From the NCBI RefSeq assembly GCF_007896845.1, contig NZ_VOHS01000035.1:1-56737 (forward strand): a stretch of DNA of 56,737 nt. The letters run 5' to 3'. A program made the position numbers and the translations under genes. The DNA is from Chitinophaga pinensis. Lineage in GTDB: Bacteria; Bacteroidota; Bacteroidia; Chitinophagales; Chitinophagaceae. The notes under the pieces were generated by a model. That model made no database searches. It worked only from the letters and a program-made list of their open reading frames with translations, and had not been told where the DNA came from. Below, one piece after another: positions 9,091 to 18,961 of the stretch (its first letter is position 1; each line of letters begins with the position of its first letter).

Positions 9091-9798
9091 ATGAATAGTA
9101 AAGGAAAGATATATGGCGTATCATTAGGTCCCGGCGATCCGTTATTGATCACCGTTAAAGGCCTGCAGACACTACAACAGGCAGACAAGATCTACTATCC
9201 GGGTTCTCTCCTCGCGGATGGCAGTACCAGCAGTTATTCGTTGCAGATATTGCAGCATTATCAGCTGGACGCAGATAAACTACAGGGCATGTTCCTGAAA
9301 ATGTCAGACGACCGCGAAGCAGCTGAACAGACATATGCAGCCACTTTTCAGCAAATGCTGGCTGATTACGAAGCAGGTTTACAGGTCGCATTTGTCAGTG
9401 AAGGAGATATTTCCTTCTACAGTACTTTCGCCTATCTGCTGAAACATATTCAGCAACACCAGCTGGAACTGGAGATTATTGCCGGCGTACCCTCCTTTAT
9501 ATTAGGCGCCGCACAACACCAGTCATCACTGGCGATCCTCAATGAGAAAATTGCTATCCTGCCAAGAATGAAAGACAGAGATACGCTCTCCCGTTATCTG
9601 GAAGAGTTTGAGACCGTTGTGCTCATTAAAGTCAGAAGCGTCCTGCAGGATATCCGTAACCTGATCCAACAAATGGGTATCCAGATCGTCTACTGCGAAA
9701 GATTGGGCACCACACAGCAATACATCACTACAAACATAAACGACCTGGAAAACAGGGAGATCCCCTATTTTTCATTACTCATTTTAAAAAGAATATGA
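9091..9798 (+). CDS. cobI: Precorrin-2 / cobalt-factor II C20-methyltransferase (CobI/CbiL)
   Basis: A 235-residue SAM-dependent tetrapyrrole methylase. The N-terminal signature KIYGVSLGPGDPLLITVKG and the GDISFYST block (near residues 108-115) are those of the C20-methyltransferase subgroup. EIIAGVPSFILGAA is the third family motif. It acts directly after CbiX on the cobalt-containing ring and starts 3 bp after the cbiX stop. Its own stop overlaps the next ATG. Confidence 0.93.
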   Translation: MNSKGKIYGVSLGPGDPLLITVKGLQTLQQADKIYYPGSLLADGSTSSYSLQILQHYQLDADKLQGMFLKMSDDREAAEQTYAATFQQMLADYEAGLQVAFVSEGDISFYSTFAYLLKHIQQHQLELEIIAGVPSFILGAAQHQSSLAILNEKIAILPRMKDRDTLSRYLEEFETVVLIKVRSVLQDIRNLIQQMGIQIVYCERLGTTQQYITTNINDLENREIPYFSLLILKRI

Positions 9799-11150
9799 AG
9801 TTAAGCGTAGTTGGCATAGGCCCCGGCGGTAAAGACTATATCCTGCCTGTTGCACAACAGGTACTGGCCACGGCTGATATCGCCATCGGGTACAGTTACT
9901 ATTTTCAGTTTGTAGCGCACCTGCTGCCCGCACACTGCGAATGTATCGGGAAAGACCTGACAGAAGAGGAAGCCCGCGCCGAACTGGCCGTGAACCGTTG
10001 TGAACCAGGTAAACATGTGGTGGTGATCAGTTCCGGAGATGCAGGTATTTATGCCATGGCCTCACTGGTCTATCAATATGCCAGCACCCGCACCGACAAA
10101 CCCATCGATTTACAGACCATCCCAGGTATAAGTGCGTTTATCGCTTCAGCCGGCAGACTGGGAGCCCCGCTGGGACACGATTTCTGTTGCATTTCCCTGT
10201 CTGATCTGATGACGCCATGGCCCGTAATAGAGAAAAGGATACAGGCAGCTGCTATTGGCGACTTCGTAACTTCCTTATATAATCCAAGAAGTAAAAAACG
10301 TTTCTGGCAACTGGCCCGCTTCAGGGAATTGTTCCTTTTACATAGAGATCCGGCAACACCTGTGGCGATCATCCGTCAGGTGACCAGACCGGATGAGACC
10401 ATTACCATCACTACATTGAGTGATATGGATGTGGAATCTGTAGATATGTTTTCATTGGTGATGATCGGCAACTCGCAGACTTACCAGTTCAACAATCACC
10501 TCGTAACACCGAGAGGTTATATGGCCAGAAAGCCAGCCTCCGGACAGGAAATACAGGATGAAAGCTTCCGCCAGATCGCTGCACAGCTGAAACGCGAAGA
10601 TGTCAGCGAAGCAGACAGATGGGCGATCATGCGTTGTATCCATACGACGGCTGACTTCGAATACGAAGAGCTATATTTATCTAATAACGACGCCATCGCA
10701 CAATGGCATGATTATCTGCGCACAGGCGGTACTATCGTGACAGACGTGACCATGGTACAATCAGGTATCACCAAAGAATTCATCAAAAAATATAATGCCA
10801 ATGTTTACTGTTATCTCAATGATGAAGCGGTATTACCATTGGCAGAAAAAGAAGGACTGACCCGTAGTCAGGCAGGTATGCGTATCGCGATTGAAAAACA
10901 TCCGGATGCGCTCTTTGTCGTGGGTAATGCACCTACTGCCCTGTTTGAACTCTGCGATCAGTTACAGGAACGTAAGTTCTCCCCTGCCGGTATCATCGGT
11001 GCCCCGGTAGGCTTTGTCAATGTGATAGAATCAAAACTGAAGCTGCAGGCAATGAAAACGGTGCCCTACGTGATCATCCGCGGAAGAAAAGGCGGTAGCA
11101 ATGTAGCTGCCAGCATCGTCAATGCAGCATTCACCGTAAAAGACAGGTAG
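9795..11150 (+). CDS. cobJ: Fused precorrin-3B C17-methyltransferase (CobJ/CbiH) and precorrin-8X methylmutase (CbiC/CobH)
   Basis: A 451-residue fusion. Residues 1-240 are a tetrapyrrole methylase: LSVVGIGPGGKDYILP, VVVISSGDAGIYAMA and TIPGISAFIASAGRLGAPLGHDFC, as in the ring-contracting C17-methyltransferase. Residues about 250-451 are the methylmutase that moves the C11 methyl to C12, with the catalytic His in RCIHTTADFEYEEL (about residue 281), and TDVTMVQSGI, VGNAPTALFEL and IGAPVGFVNVIESK. The two enzymes act at separate stages, so the fusion probably aids channelling of unstable intermediates. Its stop TAG overlaps the GTG start of the next gene. Confidence 0.93.
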   Translation: MKLSVVGIGPGGKDYILPVAQQVLATADIAIGYSYYFQFVAHLLPAHCECIGKDLTEEEARAELAVNRCEPGKHVVVISSGDAGIYAMASLVYQYASTRTDKPIDLQTIPGISAFIASAGRLGAPLGHDFCCISLSDLMTPWPVIEKRIQAAAIGDFVTSLYNPRSKKRFWQLARFRELFLLHRDPATPVAIIRQVTRPDETITITTLSDMDVESVDMFSLVMIGNSQTYQFNNHLVTPRGYMARKPASGQEIQDESFRQIAAQLKREDVSEADRWAIMRCIHTTADFEYEELYLSNNDAIAQWHDYLRTGGTIVTDVTMVQSGITKEFIKKYNANVYCYLNDEAVLPLAEKEGLTRSQAGMRIAIEKHPDALFVVGNAPTALFELCDQLQERKFSPAGIIGAPVGFVNVIESKLKLQAMKTVPYVIIRGRKGGSNVAASIVNAAFTVKDR

Positions 11151-12337
11151 TGGAATATATCGTTATCGGCATATCAAACAATCCTGACTATCTCCTGCCG
11201 CAAGCAGCAATGGAGATAGTACCGCATTACCGCGTGTTCTCCGGTGGTAAACGACATTATGAACTGATACAAAAACACCTGCCCGCGGATCACCAATGGA
11301 TAGACATCCGTAGTGATATGCCGGCACTGTTTGAACAGTATAAAACATATGAAGAGGATATTGTGATCTTCGCCTCAGGAGATCCTTTATTCTACGGATT
11401 TGCCGCTACCATACAAAAGTATCATCCGGAGGCTGACCTGCAGGTATCGCCTTATTTCAACAGCATACAACTGCTTTGTCACCGGTTGAACTTTGCCTAT
11501 TCCCATGTGGTGAATACGTCCGTACACGGCCGTTCCTGGGAAGAACTGGATCAGGCCCTGATCAGACAACATCAAAGCATTGGCATACTCACCGATCAGG
11601 TGAAAACACCCGCCGCCATAGCCGCAAGGATGGTGGAATACGGGTACGATAACTATGTGATGTATATCGGGGAAAACCTCGAAGGCACCGGACAAAAGAT
11701 CGTATTCGGCGAGCATATGAAAGACATGAGGGATTATGAGGCACATACGCTAAACTGCGTGCTGCTGAATAAAAAACACCACCGGTCTTTATCTGCCGGC
11801 ATACCCGATCACAGTTTTGAAGGACTGGAAGGCCGGCCGAATATGATCACCAAAATGCCTATCAGAATGGTGAGTCTGGCACAGCTGGACCTCTCTTCCC
11901 GGCATACCTGCTGGGATATCGGCTTTTGTACAGGATCGGTATCCATAGAAGCCCGCAGACAGTACCCACACCTGCAGATTGTTGCCTTTGAAAAGCGGCC
12001 CGAATGTGATGCCCTGTTTGAGGCCAATACACGGAAGCATGGTACACCCGGCATAAGGAAGGTCATGGGCGACATCTTTGAACAGGACCTTGCTGCTTTG
12101 CCGAAGCCTGATGCCGTTTTTATCGGTGGACATGGCAACCGGCTGGAAGCATTGATCACAGAACTGGACAACTATCTGCCATCAAAAGCGAAGCTCGTTA
12201 TCAATGCAGTGAAAGAAGACAGCAAAACGCAGTTTATCGCAGCAGCCAGACAACTAAACTATACATTATCTGAACCGATGGTGATTACCGTGGATGCCCA
12301 CAATCCGATCACTATCCTGACAGCAGAAAAGCAATAA
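11150..12337 (+). CDS. cobL: Cobalt-precorrin-7 C5/C15-methyltransferase, decarboxylating (CbiE-CbiT fusion, CobL)
   Basis: A 395-residue bifunctional enzyme. The CbiE half (1-200) is a tetrapyrrole methylase starting EYIVIGISNNPDYLLPQA, with FASGDPLFYGF and an HGRSWEELDQAL segment. The CbiT half (about 215-395) has a class I SAM motif CWDIGFCTGSVSIEA near residue 253, followed by VAFEKRPECDALFEANTRKHG and AVFIGGHG, and adds the C15 methyl with decarboxylation of the C12 acetate. The start is GTG at 11150, overlapping the previous TAG by one base; an upstream alternative was not found. Confidence 0.92.
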   Translation: MEYIVIGISNNPDYLLPQAAMEIVPHYRVFSGGKRHYELIQKHLPADHQWIDIRSDMPALFEQYKTYEEDIVIFASGDPLFYGFAATIQKYHPEADLQVSPYFNSIQLLCHRLNFAYSHVVNTSVHGRSWEELDQALIRQHQSIGILTDQVKTPAAIAARMVEYGYDNYVMYIGENLEGTGQKIVFGEHMKDMRDYEAHTLNCVLLNKKHHRSLSAGIPDHSFEGLEGRPNMITKMPIRMVSLAQLDLSSRHTCWDIGFCTGSVSIEARRQYPHLQIVAFEKRPECDALFEANTRKHGTPGIRKVMGDIFEQDLAALPKPDAVFIGGHGNRLEALITELDNYLPSKAKLVINAVKEDSKTQFIAAARQLNYTLSEPMVITVDAHNPITILTAEKQ

Positions 12338-12338
12338 A

Positions 12339-14171
12339 ATGAGTAAGACAGTCATCATCGCCAGTACCGACAGAGGTGTTGCATTGGGCAACAGGATCCG
12401 GACAGAGTTTCCGAAATCCCTGCTGGTGAGCACCCGCCCACATGAGCAAGCCACACAGATAGAAAGTATCGCGGCCTTTCTGGAAAATAACTTCAGCGCC
12501 TTTGATACGTTGATCTTTGTTGGTGCACTGGGCATCTGTGTACGAAGCATTGCCCCTTATTTACAGGACAAAAACAGCGATCCTGCCGTCATCAATATGG
12601 ATGACAACGGGCGTTTTGTACAGGCAGTAGTATCCGGACATGTCGGCGGTGCAAATGACATTACCCGCAAAGTAGCAGCCGCTATCGGTGCACAAGCTGT
12701 CATAACGACCAGCAGTGATCTGCAGGAGCTCTGGGCACTGGATACACTGGCGAAGGAATTTGGCTGGAAAGCTACGGCTACGCCGGATATGAACAGCGTC
12801 ATTTCATTGTTTGTCAACAATAAAAGAACCGCTTTACTACTTGACATAAAAGATAAAGGCACTGCTTATCTGGAGAAAAGTCTGCCGATATTTACAGATG
12901 TATATTATGATTTTCAACAGATAGATCTGAGTCAATATGAGCTGCTGATTGCGGTGACTTACAAAGTGTACACGATCAACATACCGGTGTTACATTTCCA
13001 TGCACCTGTTTTACATGTTGGCATGGGCTGTTCCCGCGATATTGAAACGGAGCAACTGGAAGCATCTGTGTATGCGCAACTGACACAACAACAACTGGCA
13101 CCGGCGGCCATAAAAAGCATTGGTTCCATCGATGTAAAACACGATGAAACGGCCTTTATTGCTTTAGCGGAGAAATTGCAGGTACCCTTTGTTACCTATA
13201 CAGCAGCAGCACTGAATACACAGCAGGTGGCGAATCCATCTGAGGTGGTGATGTCTAAACTGGGCGTGCACAGCGTATCAGAAGCATCTGCCATGCTATT
13301 GTCCGGTAATCAGGAATTACTGCTGGAAAAACAAAAGATCACCGTGCCTTCCGGCAAGAAACATACTATTGCCGTTGCTCTGGATAGTCAGGTTATCCGT
13401 AAAGCGGTGGTAGCTATTGTGGGTGCAGGTCCGGGCGATGCGGAACTGATCAGTCTTAAAGGAAAACAGCTGGTAGAAACCGCTGATCTGATATTATATG
13501 CCGGTAGCCTTATACCGGAAGAGATCACGCATTATGCGAAGAAAGAGGCCATTGTCAGAAATTCCGCCAGCATGACGCTGGAAGAACAGATAGGACTGAT
13601 GGAAGAGCATTATACAAAAGGCCACCTGATCGTGCGTTTACAGTCAGGTGATCCGAGTATTTATGGTGCGATACAGGAACAGATGACCATCTTCGATGAG
13701 AAGGGTATGGACTATTATATTGTACCGGGTATTTCTTCCTTTCAGGCGGCGGCTGCCAGTCTGAAGTCAGAATTTACCATCCCTGAAGTTGTACAGAGTA
13801 TCATCCTGACCAGAGGTGCGGGCAAAACACCTTTGCCGGAGCATGAGAAGCTGAACGAGATGGCGAAACACAAAGCCACTATGTGCATCTTCCTGAGTGC
13901 GACTATTGCGAAATCAGTACAGGAACAGTTGCTGGAACACTACGAACCGGAAACATCCGTGGCAGTATTGTATCGGGTAAGCTGGAAAGACGAAGAGATC
14001 TACACCGGGCAACTGAAAGACCTTGCACAGATTGTACGGGAGAATAAACTGACGCTTACCACACTGGTGATTGTAGGTGTGGCTATTGGCGCCAGAAAGA
14101 ACCGTTCTCATTTATACAGCCCTGAATGGAAGCATACGTTCAGGACCGGAAAAGCATTAAAAGCAAAGTAA
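12339..14171 (+). CDS. cbiG: Fused cobalt-precorrin-5A hydrolase (CbiG) and cobalt-precorrin-4 C11-methyltransferase (CbiF/CobM)
   Basis: A 610-residue fusion. Residues 1-340 are CbiG: the start TVIIASTDRGVALGNRI, the FVGALGICVRSIAPYLQDK block, QAVVSGHVGGAND and VLHVGMGCSRDIE. CbiG opens the lactone ring and releases acetaldehyde, which marks the anaerobic pathway. Residues about 350-610 are CbiF: VAIVGAGPGDAELISLKGKQLVETAD, LQSGDPSIYGAIQEQM and VPGISSFQAAAA. The fusion reverses reaction order (CbiF acts before CbiG). The gene is intact and its stop overlaps the cobK start as TAATG. Confidence 0.93.
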   Translation: MSKTVIIASTDRGVALGNRIRTEFPKSLLVSTRPHEQATQIESIAAFLENNFSAFDTLIFVGALGICVRSIAPYLQDKNSDPAVINMDDNGRFVQAVVSGHVGGANDITRKVAAAIGAQAVITTSSDLQELWALDTLAKEFGWKATATPDMNSVISLFVNNKRTALLLDIKDKGTAYLEKSLPIFTDVYYDFQQIDLSQYELLIAVTYKVYTINIPVLHFHAPVLHVGMGCSRDIETEQLEASVYAQLTQQQLAPAAIKSIGSIDVKHDETAFIALAEKLQVPFVTYTAAALNTQQVANPSEVVMSKLGVHSVSEASAMLLSGNQELLLEKQKITVPSGKKHTIAVALDSQVIRKAVVAIVGAGPGDAELISLKGKQLVETADLILYAGSLIPEEITHYAKKEAIVRNSASMTLEEQIGLMEEHYTKGHLIVRLQSGDPSIYGAIQEQMTIFDEKGMDYYIVPGISSFQAAAASLKSEFTIPEVVQSIILTRGAGKTPLPEHEKLNEMAKHKATMCIFLSATIAKSVQEQLLEHYEPETSVAVLYRVSWKDEEIYTGQLKDLAQIVRENKLTLTTLVIVGVAIGARKNRSHLYSPEWKHTFRTGKALKAK

Positions 14172-14928
14172 TGATATTGGTTTTTGGTGGAACAACAGAA
14201 GGCAAAAAAGTAGCGGGCATACTCGAACAGCATGCGCGACACTATTACTATTCCACCAAAACGGCGATAGATTTCAAGGGAGGTACATATGGGCAATACC
14301 GGCATGGTGCAATGACAACGGAAGATCTGCAGGCCTTCTGCGTTACACAGGGCGTTAAAGCCATTGTACATGCCAGTCACCCGTTTGCCACCGTACTTCA
14401 TGAAACGATCCATACAGGTGCACAGGCACTCTCGCTACCTGTATTTCGTTTTGAACGCAGTTATCCTGAAAAGCAGGAACATCCGCTGATCATATATGTA
14501 GATGCTTATCAGGCGGCAACGGACTGGCTGGAACAGCATCCCGTAAAACGGTTGCTGGCACTCACCGGCGTACAGACCATTACTGCTTTAGAAAATTACT
14601 GGCGGCAGCATGCTACTATCTTCCGGATATTACCCCGGGAAAGTTCGCTGGCATTAGCCAAAGCTGCGGGATTTCCGGAGCAGGATCTTATCATGGAAAT
14701 GCCGGGGGATGATCTGCAACAGGAATCTGCTCTGATACAACAATACCAGATCGGGGCGATCCTGACAAAAGAAAGCGGGAATCCGGGTTTCTTTCTACCA
14801 AGATCAGGGCCGCCCTTGAAAATGATATACCCATACTGATCGTCCGGCGGCCTGCTTTGCCGGCATCGTTTATTCCGGTAACGGACGAAGCATCACTGAT
14901 CGGACACTTAAATCGTTTAGGGGTATGA
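14171..14928 (+). CDS. cobK: (Cobalt-)precorrin-6A reductase CobK/CbiJ (frameshift in last fifth)
   Basis: This enzyme reduces one double bond of the corrin precursor with NAD(P)H. The true start is the ATG at 14171 (MILVFGGTTEGKKVAGIL), which overlaps the cbiG stop by one base. Family blocks include VKAIVHASHPFA and LLALTGVQTI. The frame derails after LTKESGNPGF near 14785-14797. One restored base gives STKIRAALENDIPILIVRRP and an ending at 14928 that overlaps the cbiD start as ATGA, for a total of about 252 residues. Both the restored ending and the tidy overlap indicate a single-base sequence error rather than a pseudogene. Confidence 0.9.
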
Positions 14929-16005
14929 GTCTGCAGGAGATACCAGCCGGCCCGTTAAGACAGGGTTACACCACCGGGGCATGTGCAACCGCATGTACCC
15001 GTGCGGCACTGTTAGCACTGATCAGGCAGGAGCCGGTATCCGAAGTGGAAATCACTCTGCCCCTTGGAGAGAAGGTAACATTTACTATCAGTTCCTGCAC
15101 TTTTACCAGTGAACAGGCCACCTGTACAACGGTGAAAGACGCGGGGATGATCCTGATGTGACGAATGGTGCCACCATCGGTGTAACAGTCTCCTTCAACG
15201 ATACGATGGAAGTGAAGTTCTTCCGGGGAGAAGGTGTAGGTATTGTTACTCTGCCCGGACTGGCGATCGGGGTCGGCGAACCGGCGATTAATCCGGTACC
15301 CCGGAAGATGATGACAGATGTTGCCTTATTCCTGACACATCGCTATAAGCTCACTAAAGGGGTCAATATCGAGGTTTTTGTCGTGGATGGGGTGAATATA
15401 GCCCAAAAGACCCTGAACAGCCGTATTGGCATCTTAGACGGCATTTCCATACTGGGTACTACGGTATTGTCAGACCCTTCAGTGCGTCTGCCTATATTGC
15501 CAGTATTACACAGGGAATTGATGTGGCATTGGCCAATAACTGTCTGGAGATCGTAATCAATTCCGGGGGCCGCTCGGAGAACATCCTGCGGAAACGTTTT
15601 GGGCACCTGCCGGAATTCGCCTTTATACAATACGGCAACTGGATAGGTGAAACGCTGGAGAAGATCCGCAGTGTACCGCTGGAAAAGGTGACCATGGGTA
15701 TTATGCTGGGAAAGGCAGCCAAGCTGGCACAAGGGGAGCTTGATACACACAGCGGGAAGTCCACCTGGGATAAACAGTTTATTCATGGACTGGCAAAGGA
15801 ATGCGGGTACAGCGATGAGCAATGCGCTCCTATCCTCGAACTGAATATGGCCCGGCGCCTGACGGAGATATTTCCGTTCACAGAACAGGAACCCTTCTTC
15901 CGGACATTGGCAGCACGTTGCTACGCCGTGTGCAAACCACTGGTGCCCAAGGTTGATTTACAAATATTACTGATTGACGCAAACGATACTATTCTAAGGT
16001 TTTAA
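14925..16005 (+). CDS. cbiD: Cobalt-precorrin-5B C1-methyltransferase CbiD (two frameshifts)
   Basis: CbiD methylates C1 in the anaerobic pathway. The start LRQGYTTGACATACTRAAL is the family hallmark. The first break is at the G4 run 15143-15146: adding one G turns KDAGMI into KDAGDDPDVTNGA, a near-invariant CbiD block. The second is at GG 15463-15464: adding one G yields GTTGIVRPFSASAYIASI, again a conserved block. Repaired length is about 360 residues, normal for the family. Both breaks are single-base deletions in G runs, so I treat the gene as functional with sequence errors. Confidence 0.92.
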
Positions 16006-16006
16006 T

Positions 16007-16702
16007 ATGATTGGATATCTTTTTACAGACTCTTTATTATTAGGCATACAGCATTCTTTTGAACCCGACCATATGGCGGCGGTCTCCGTGCTGGCATCTG
16101 AAAAAGCCAATAATAAGATCAGTCTTTCAAAGCTGATATGGCGCTCTTCACAATGGGCTTTAGGACATTCCGTTACGCTGATACTGTTCAGCTGCTTTGC
16201 TCTGTTATTGAAATCTGCCTTACCGCTGGACCTTTCCGGCTATGCGGAAATGATAGTTGGTCCGGTGATGATATGGCTGGGTATTTCTGCCATCCGTAGA
16301 AACCACCAACTCAAACAGATGATGGCCACGCACAAAACCTTCTCAGAACACGAACACATCAACAATGCGCTGCATATTCACGGTAAACAGGGACAGGAGA
16401 TTGCCATGAACCCATTAAGCCGTTCTTTCTGGGTAGGGATGCTGCATGGACTTGCGGGTACAGGCGGCGCCTGCGCAGTAGCGCTGATCATGGCTTCCCG
16501 TGATACCACTACAGCCATCGGCATCATAGTACTGCAAAGTATCGGGATCGTAGCCGCTATGACCACCTATAGTTGTGTACTGGCATTCTCGGTATCCAGA
16601 TTTATCGAGAGGAACCAGCTGGCATTTAAATCACTCAACGCAGTTGTAGGGCTGTTTTCTATTGGTGTCGGCTGCCTATGGATCTATAACAGTTTTGCAT
16701 AA
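16007..16702 (+). CDS. Second nickel/cobalt permease-like membrane protein (HoxN/UreH type)
   Basis: A 231-residue polytopic membrane protein. The first helix region reads LLLGIQHSFEPDHMAAVSVLAS, a variant of the HxxxDH metal-binding signature. A His-rich cytoplasmic-looking loop (EHEHINNALHIHGK, about residues 110-125) lies in mid protein. It begins one base after the cbiD stop and is followed 11 bp later by the chelatase AAA-VWA gene. A role in cobalt supply is probable. It differs from the 6480 permease in length and in the His loop. Confidence 0.8.
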   Translation: MIGYLFTDSLLLGIQHSFEPDHMAAVSVLASEKANNKISLSKLIWRSSQWALGHSVTLILFSCFALLLKSALPLDLSGYAEMIVGPVMIWLGISAIRRNHQLKQMMATHKTFSEHEHINNALHIHGKQGQEIAMNPLSRSFWVGMLHGLAGTGGACAVALIMASRDTTTAIGIIVLQSIGIVAAMTTYSCVLAFSVSRFIERNQLAFKSLNAVVGLFSIGVGCLWIYNSFA

Positions 16703-16713
16703 ATAGCTACCAC

Positions 16714-18412
16714 ATGCAATCATTTCCTTTTACAGCGATATACGCACAGGACGATTTTAAACTGGCCCTCATACTCTGTATGATAGAACCGGGTCTGGGT
16801 GGAGTACTGGCACTTGGCGACAAAGGCACCGGTAAGACGACGACCGTCAGAGGACTCAGTCACCTGATGCAACGCAGTCTGCCCGACTTCCCTTTCGTGA
16901 ATCTGCCGATAGGCGCTACAGAAGACAGGGTGCTCGGAACTGTCCAGCTGGATACCCTGATCAATGAAAAGAAGATCGCTATTCAGGCAGGTCTGCTGGC
17001 TATGGCCAACCACGGTATCCTGTATATTGATGAAGTCAATCTTTTGAATGACTACCTGATGGACATCCTGCTGGATGCTGCTGCCAGTGGCAGCTATCAT
17101 CTGGAAAGAGATGCTGTGTCCCGTTGGTTTGAAAGTAAGTTTTGTCTGGTGGGTACAATGAACCCGGAAGAAGGCGAACTGCGTCCTCAACTACTGGACC
17201 GCTTCGGATTGAGTGTTACCGTACACACGCCCATGAACAGGACCGACCGGATGCAGATTGTCAATCGCAGGCTGCAATTCGATACCGACATACCAGCTTT
17301 TCTTGCCCAATATGAAACACAGGAGCAGGCGCTGGCAGAAAGGATTGTCGCCGCAAAGGAACAGGTAAAACAAGTAACATACGACGAAACCATACAGGTC
17401 ACGATCGCAGACACCTGTATCGAACATAAGGTGGAAGGCCTGCGGGCTGACATCCTCTTGCTGAAAGCAGCAAGGGCATACGCCGCCTTCCATCAACGGA
17501 AGTCCGTCACTACAGAAGACGTACATAAAGTGATGCCCTTTGTACTCTCTCATCGTTCAAAAAACTATTCCTCATCGCAAAATCCTCAGCAGCAAAGAGA
17601 ACAGCAGTCTCCCAGGGATGAAAAGGAGGGCGACTCGATAAGGATAAAAATGAACTGAGTAAACCGGATAGTCCGCTACAGGAATATCTGCTACAGGCAG
17701 CCGCAACGAACAACTATGTACAGCTGAAGGCGCCGCCTGTGAGTACCCGTAAAGGCACTACTGTACAAAAGGACAACAGTAAAACAAGCTTTTCAAAAAA
17801 GCCTTCTTTTGTTCATCCTGCAGAGAAATCGCAACACTGGCGACCCTCCGGCATTATCTGCTACACGACAAGGTAGAGATACAGTATAAGCGGGAACAGG
17901 CAAAAAGGGAACTATACGTTTGTTTTCTGCTGGATTCCAGTGGTTCAATGATGAAAGACAAACAAATTGCTTTTATCAAAGGACTCGTAGCAGCAACAAT
18001 CGACCGGTATAAAACCCGGCGTATAAAATATGCAGCAGTAGCTCTGCACAATGGAACAGCCCAATTATTATCAGCTCCTACCCTGCACGCAGATGAATTG
18101 CTACAGGCTATCGGGACGCTAAAAACAGGCGGTAAGACCAATATGCAATCCGGCTTTGCCCTGCTACATCAACTGATGAAAACGAATACGCAGCAGAAAG
18201 CCAGTCTGTACATCTTTACTGATGGTAAGATCAATGCAGGAAATACAGACAGCCCATTTGAAGAAGCTGTCAGGTATTACAAACAGTTCCTGTCATCCTT
18301 CAAAGAGACGACCGTCGTGGATAATGAGCGGGGTTTTGTGAAATTGGGTAAGGCGGGGGTACTGGCAGAAGCGATAAATGCGAAGCTGGTAAAAGTGGAG
18401 ACTAATTTTTAA
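16714..18412 (+). CDS. chlD: ChlI/ChlD-like chelatase AAA-VWA subunit (partner of CobN); frameshifted or programmed-frameshift gene
   Basis: The first 314 codons are an AAA+ ATPase of the ChlI/BchI type: Walker A LALGDKGTGKTTTVRGL (about residues 30-46), NLPIGATEDRVLGT, and Walker B GILYIDEVNLLNDYLMD. They end at a stop at 17658. In the -1 frame a charged linker follows, and after one more single-base repair at AAA 17826-17828 a VWA domain appears with the MIDAS sequence FLLDSSGSMMKD and a later TDGKINAG. Repaired full length is about 566 residues. With CobN this would form a CobN + ChlI/D-type ATP-dependent cobaltochelatase. No separate small-subunit gene is in the window, so the 314-residue product could itself be the small subunit. 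Confidence 0.82.
17623..17658 (+). promoter_or_regulatory. Candidate programmed -1 frameshift site in the chelatase subunit gene
   Basis: A strong internal Shine-Dalgarno-like AAGGAGGG (17623-17630) precedes an A5 run (17646-17650) by 15 bases. The zero-frame stop TGA follows at 17656-17658. A tRNA-Lys slip from AAA at 17647 to AAA at 17646 would pass into the frame that encodes the linker and VWA domain. The arrangement stands exactly between the AAA and VWA domains. A simple missing A (A6 to A5) explains the break equally well, because such errors are common in this window. Confidence 0.4.
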
Positions 18413-18434
18413 TTGTTAATTCTTAATTGCATTC

Positions 18435-18938
18435 GTGATACACTACATCTCCGGCGGACAACGTTCCGGCAAAAGCGCCTACGCTACTCAACAGGCACTG
18501 GATATGTCGGACAATCCGGTATATCTCGCGACTTCACGTATCTGGGATCAGGACCATCAGGCCCGTATCCAATTGCATAAGAACAGCCGTGACACCCGCT
18601 GGGACAATATTGAAGAAGAAAAGTATGTCAGCAGGTTACAGTTGGAAGGCAGGACAGTTGTGTTTGATTGTGTAACCTTATGGCTGACCAACTTCTTCGT
18701 GGATAACCATTACGAAATAGATGCGGCGTTGGAAGAAGCAAAACAGGAATTTGAGCTGTTCATACAACAGGATTTCAACCTGATCATCATTTCCAATGAG
18801 ATAGGCATGGGCGTACATGCCAGTACCGACGCCAGCAGAAAGTTTGCCGATCTGCAGGGTTGGATGAACCAATATATTGCCCAGAAGGCAGATAAGGCGA
18901 CCCTGATGGTATCCGGATTACCACTGACACTCAAATAA
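18435..18938 (+). CDS. cobU: Bifunctional adenosylcobinamide kinase / GTP:adenosylcobinamide-phosphate guanylyltransferase CobU/CobP
   Basis: A 167-residue protein that activates adenosylcobinamide to GDP-cobinamide. Walker A is ISGGQRSGKSAYA (residues 5-17). The guanylylated His is probably His48 in LHKNSRDTRWDNIEEE, which fits the family HxxxR...W...EE pattern. VVFDCVTLWLTNFF and IISNEIGMGVHAS are further CobU blocks. The start appears to be GTG at 18435, after a short AT-rich spacer (18413-18434). Confidence 0.93.
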   Translation: MIHYISGGQRSGKSAYATQQALDMSDNPVYLATSRIWDQDHQARIQLHKNSRDTRWDNIEEEKYVSRLQLEGRTVVFDCVTLWLTNFFVDNHYEIDAALEEAKQEFELFIQQDFNLIIISNEIGMGVHASTDASRKFADLQGWMNQYIAQKADKATLMVSGLPLTLK

Positions 18939-18961
18939 CACAAGTAACCAGTTTAACAGAT

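Noticed and set aside
15158..15556. Separate genes for the middle and last parts of CbiD
   Set aside because: The three open frames are consecutive CbiD segments joined by one-base corrections at G runs.
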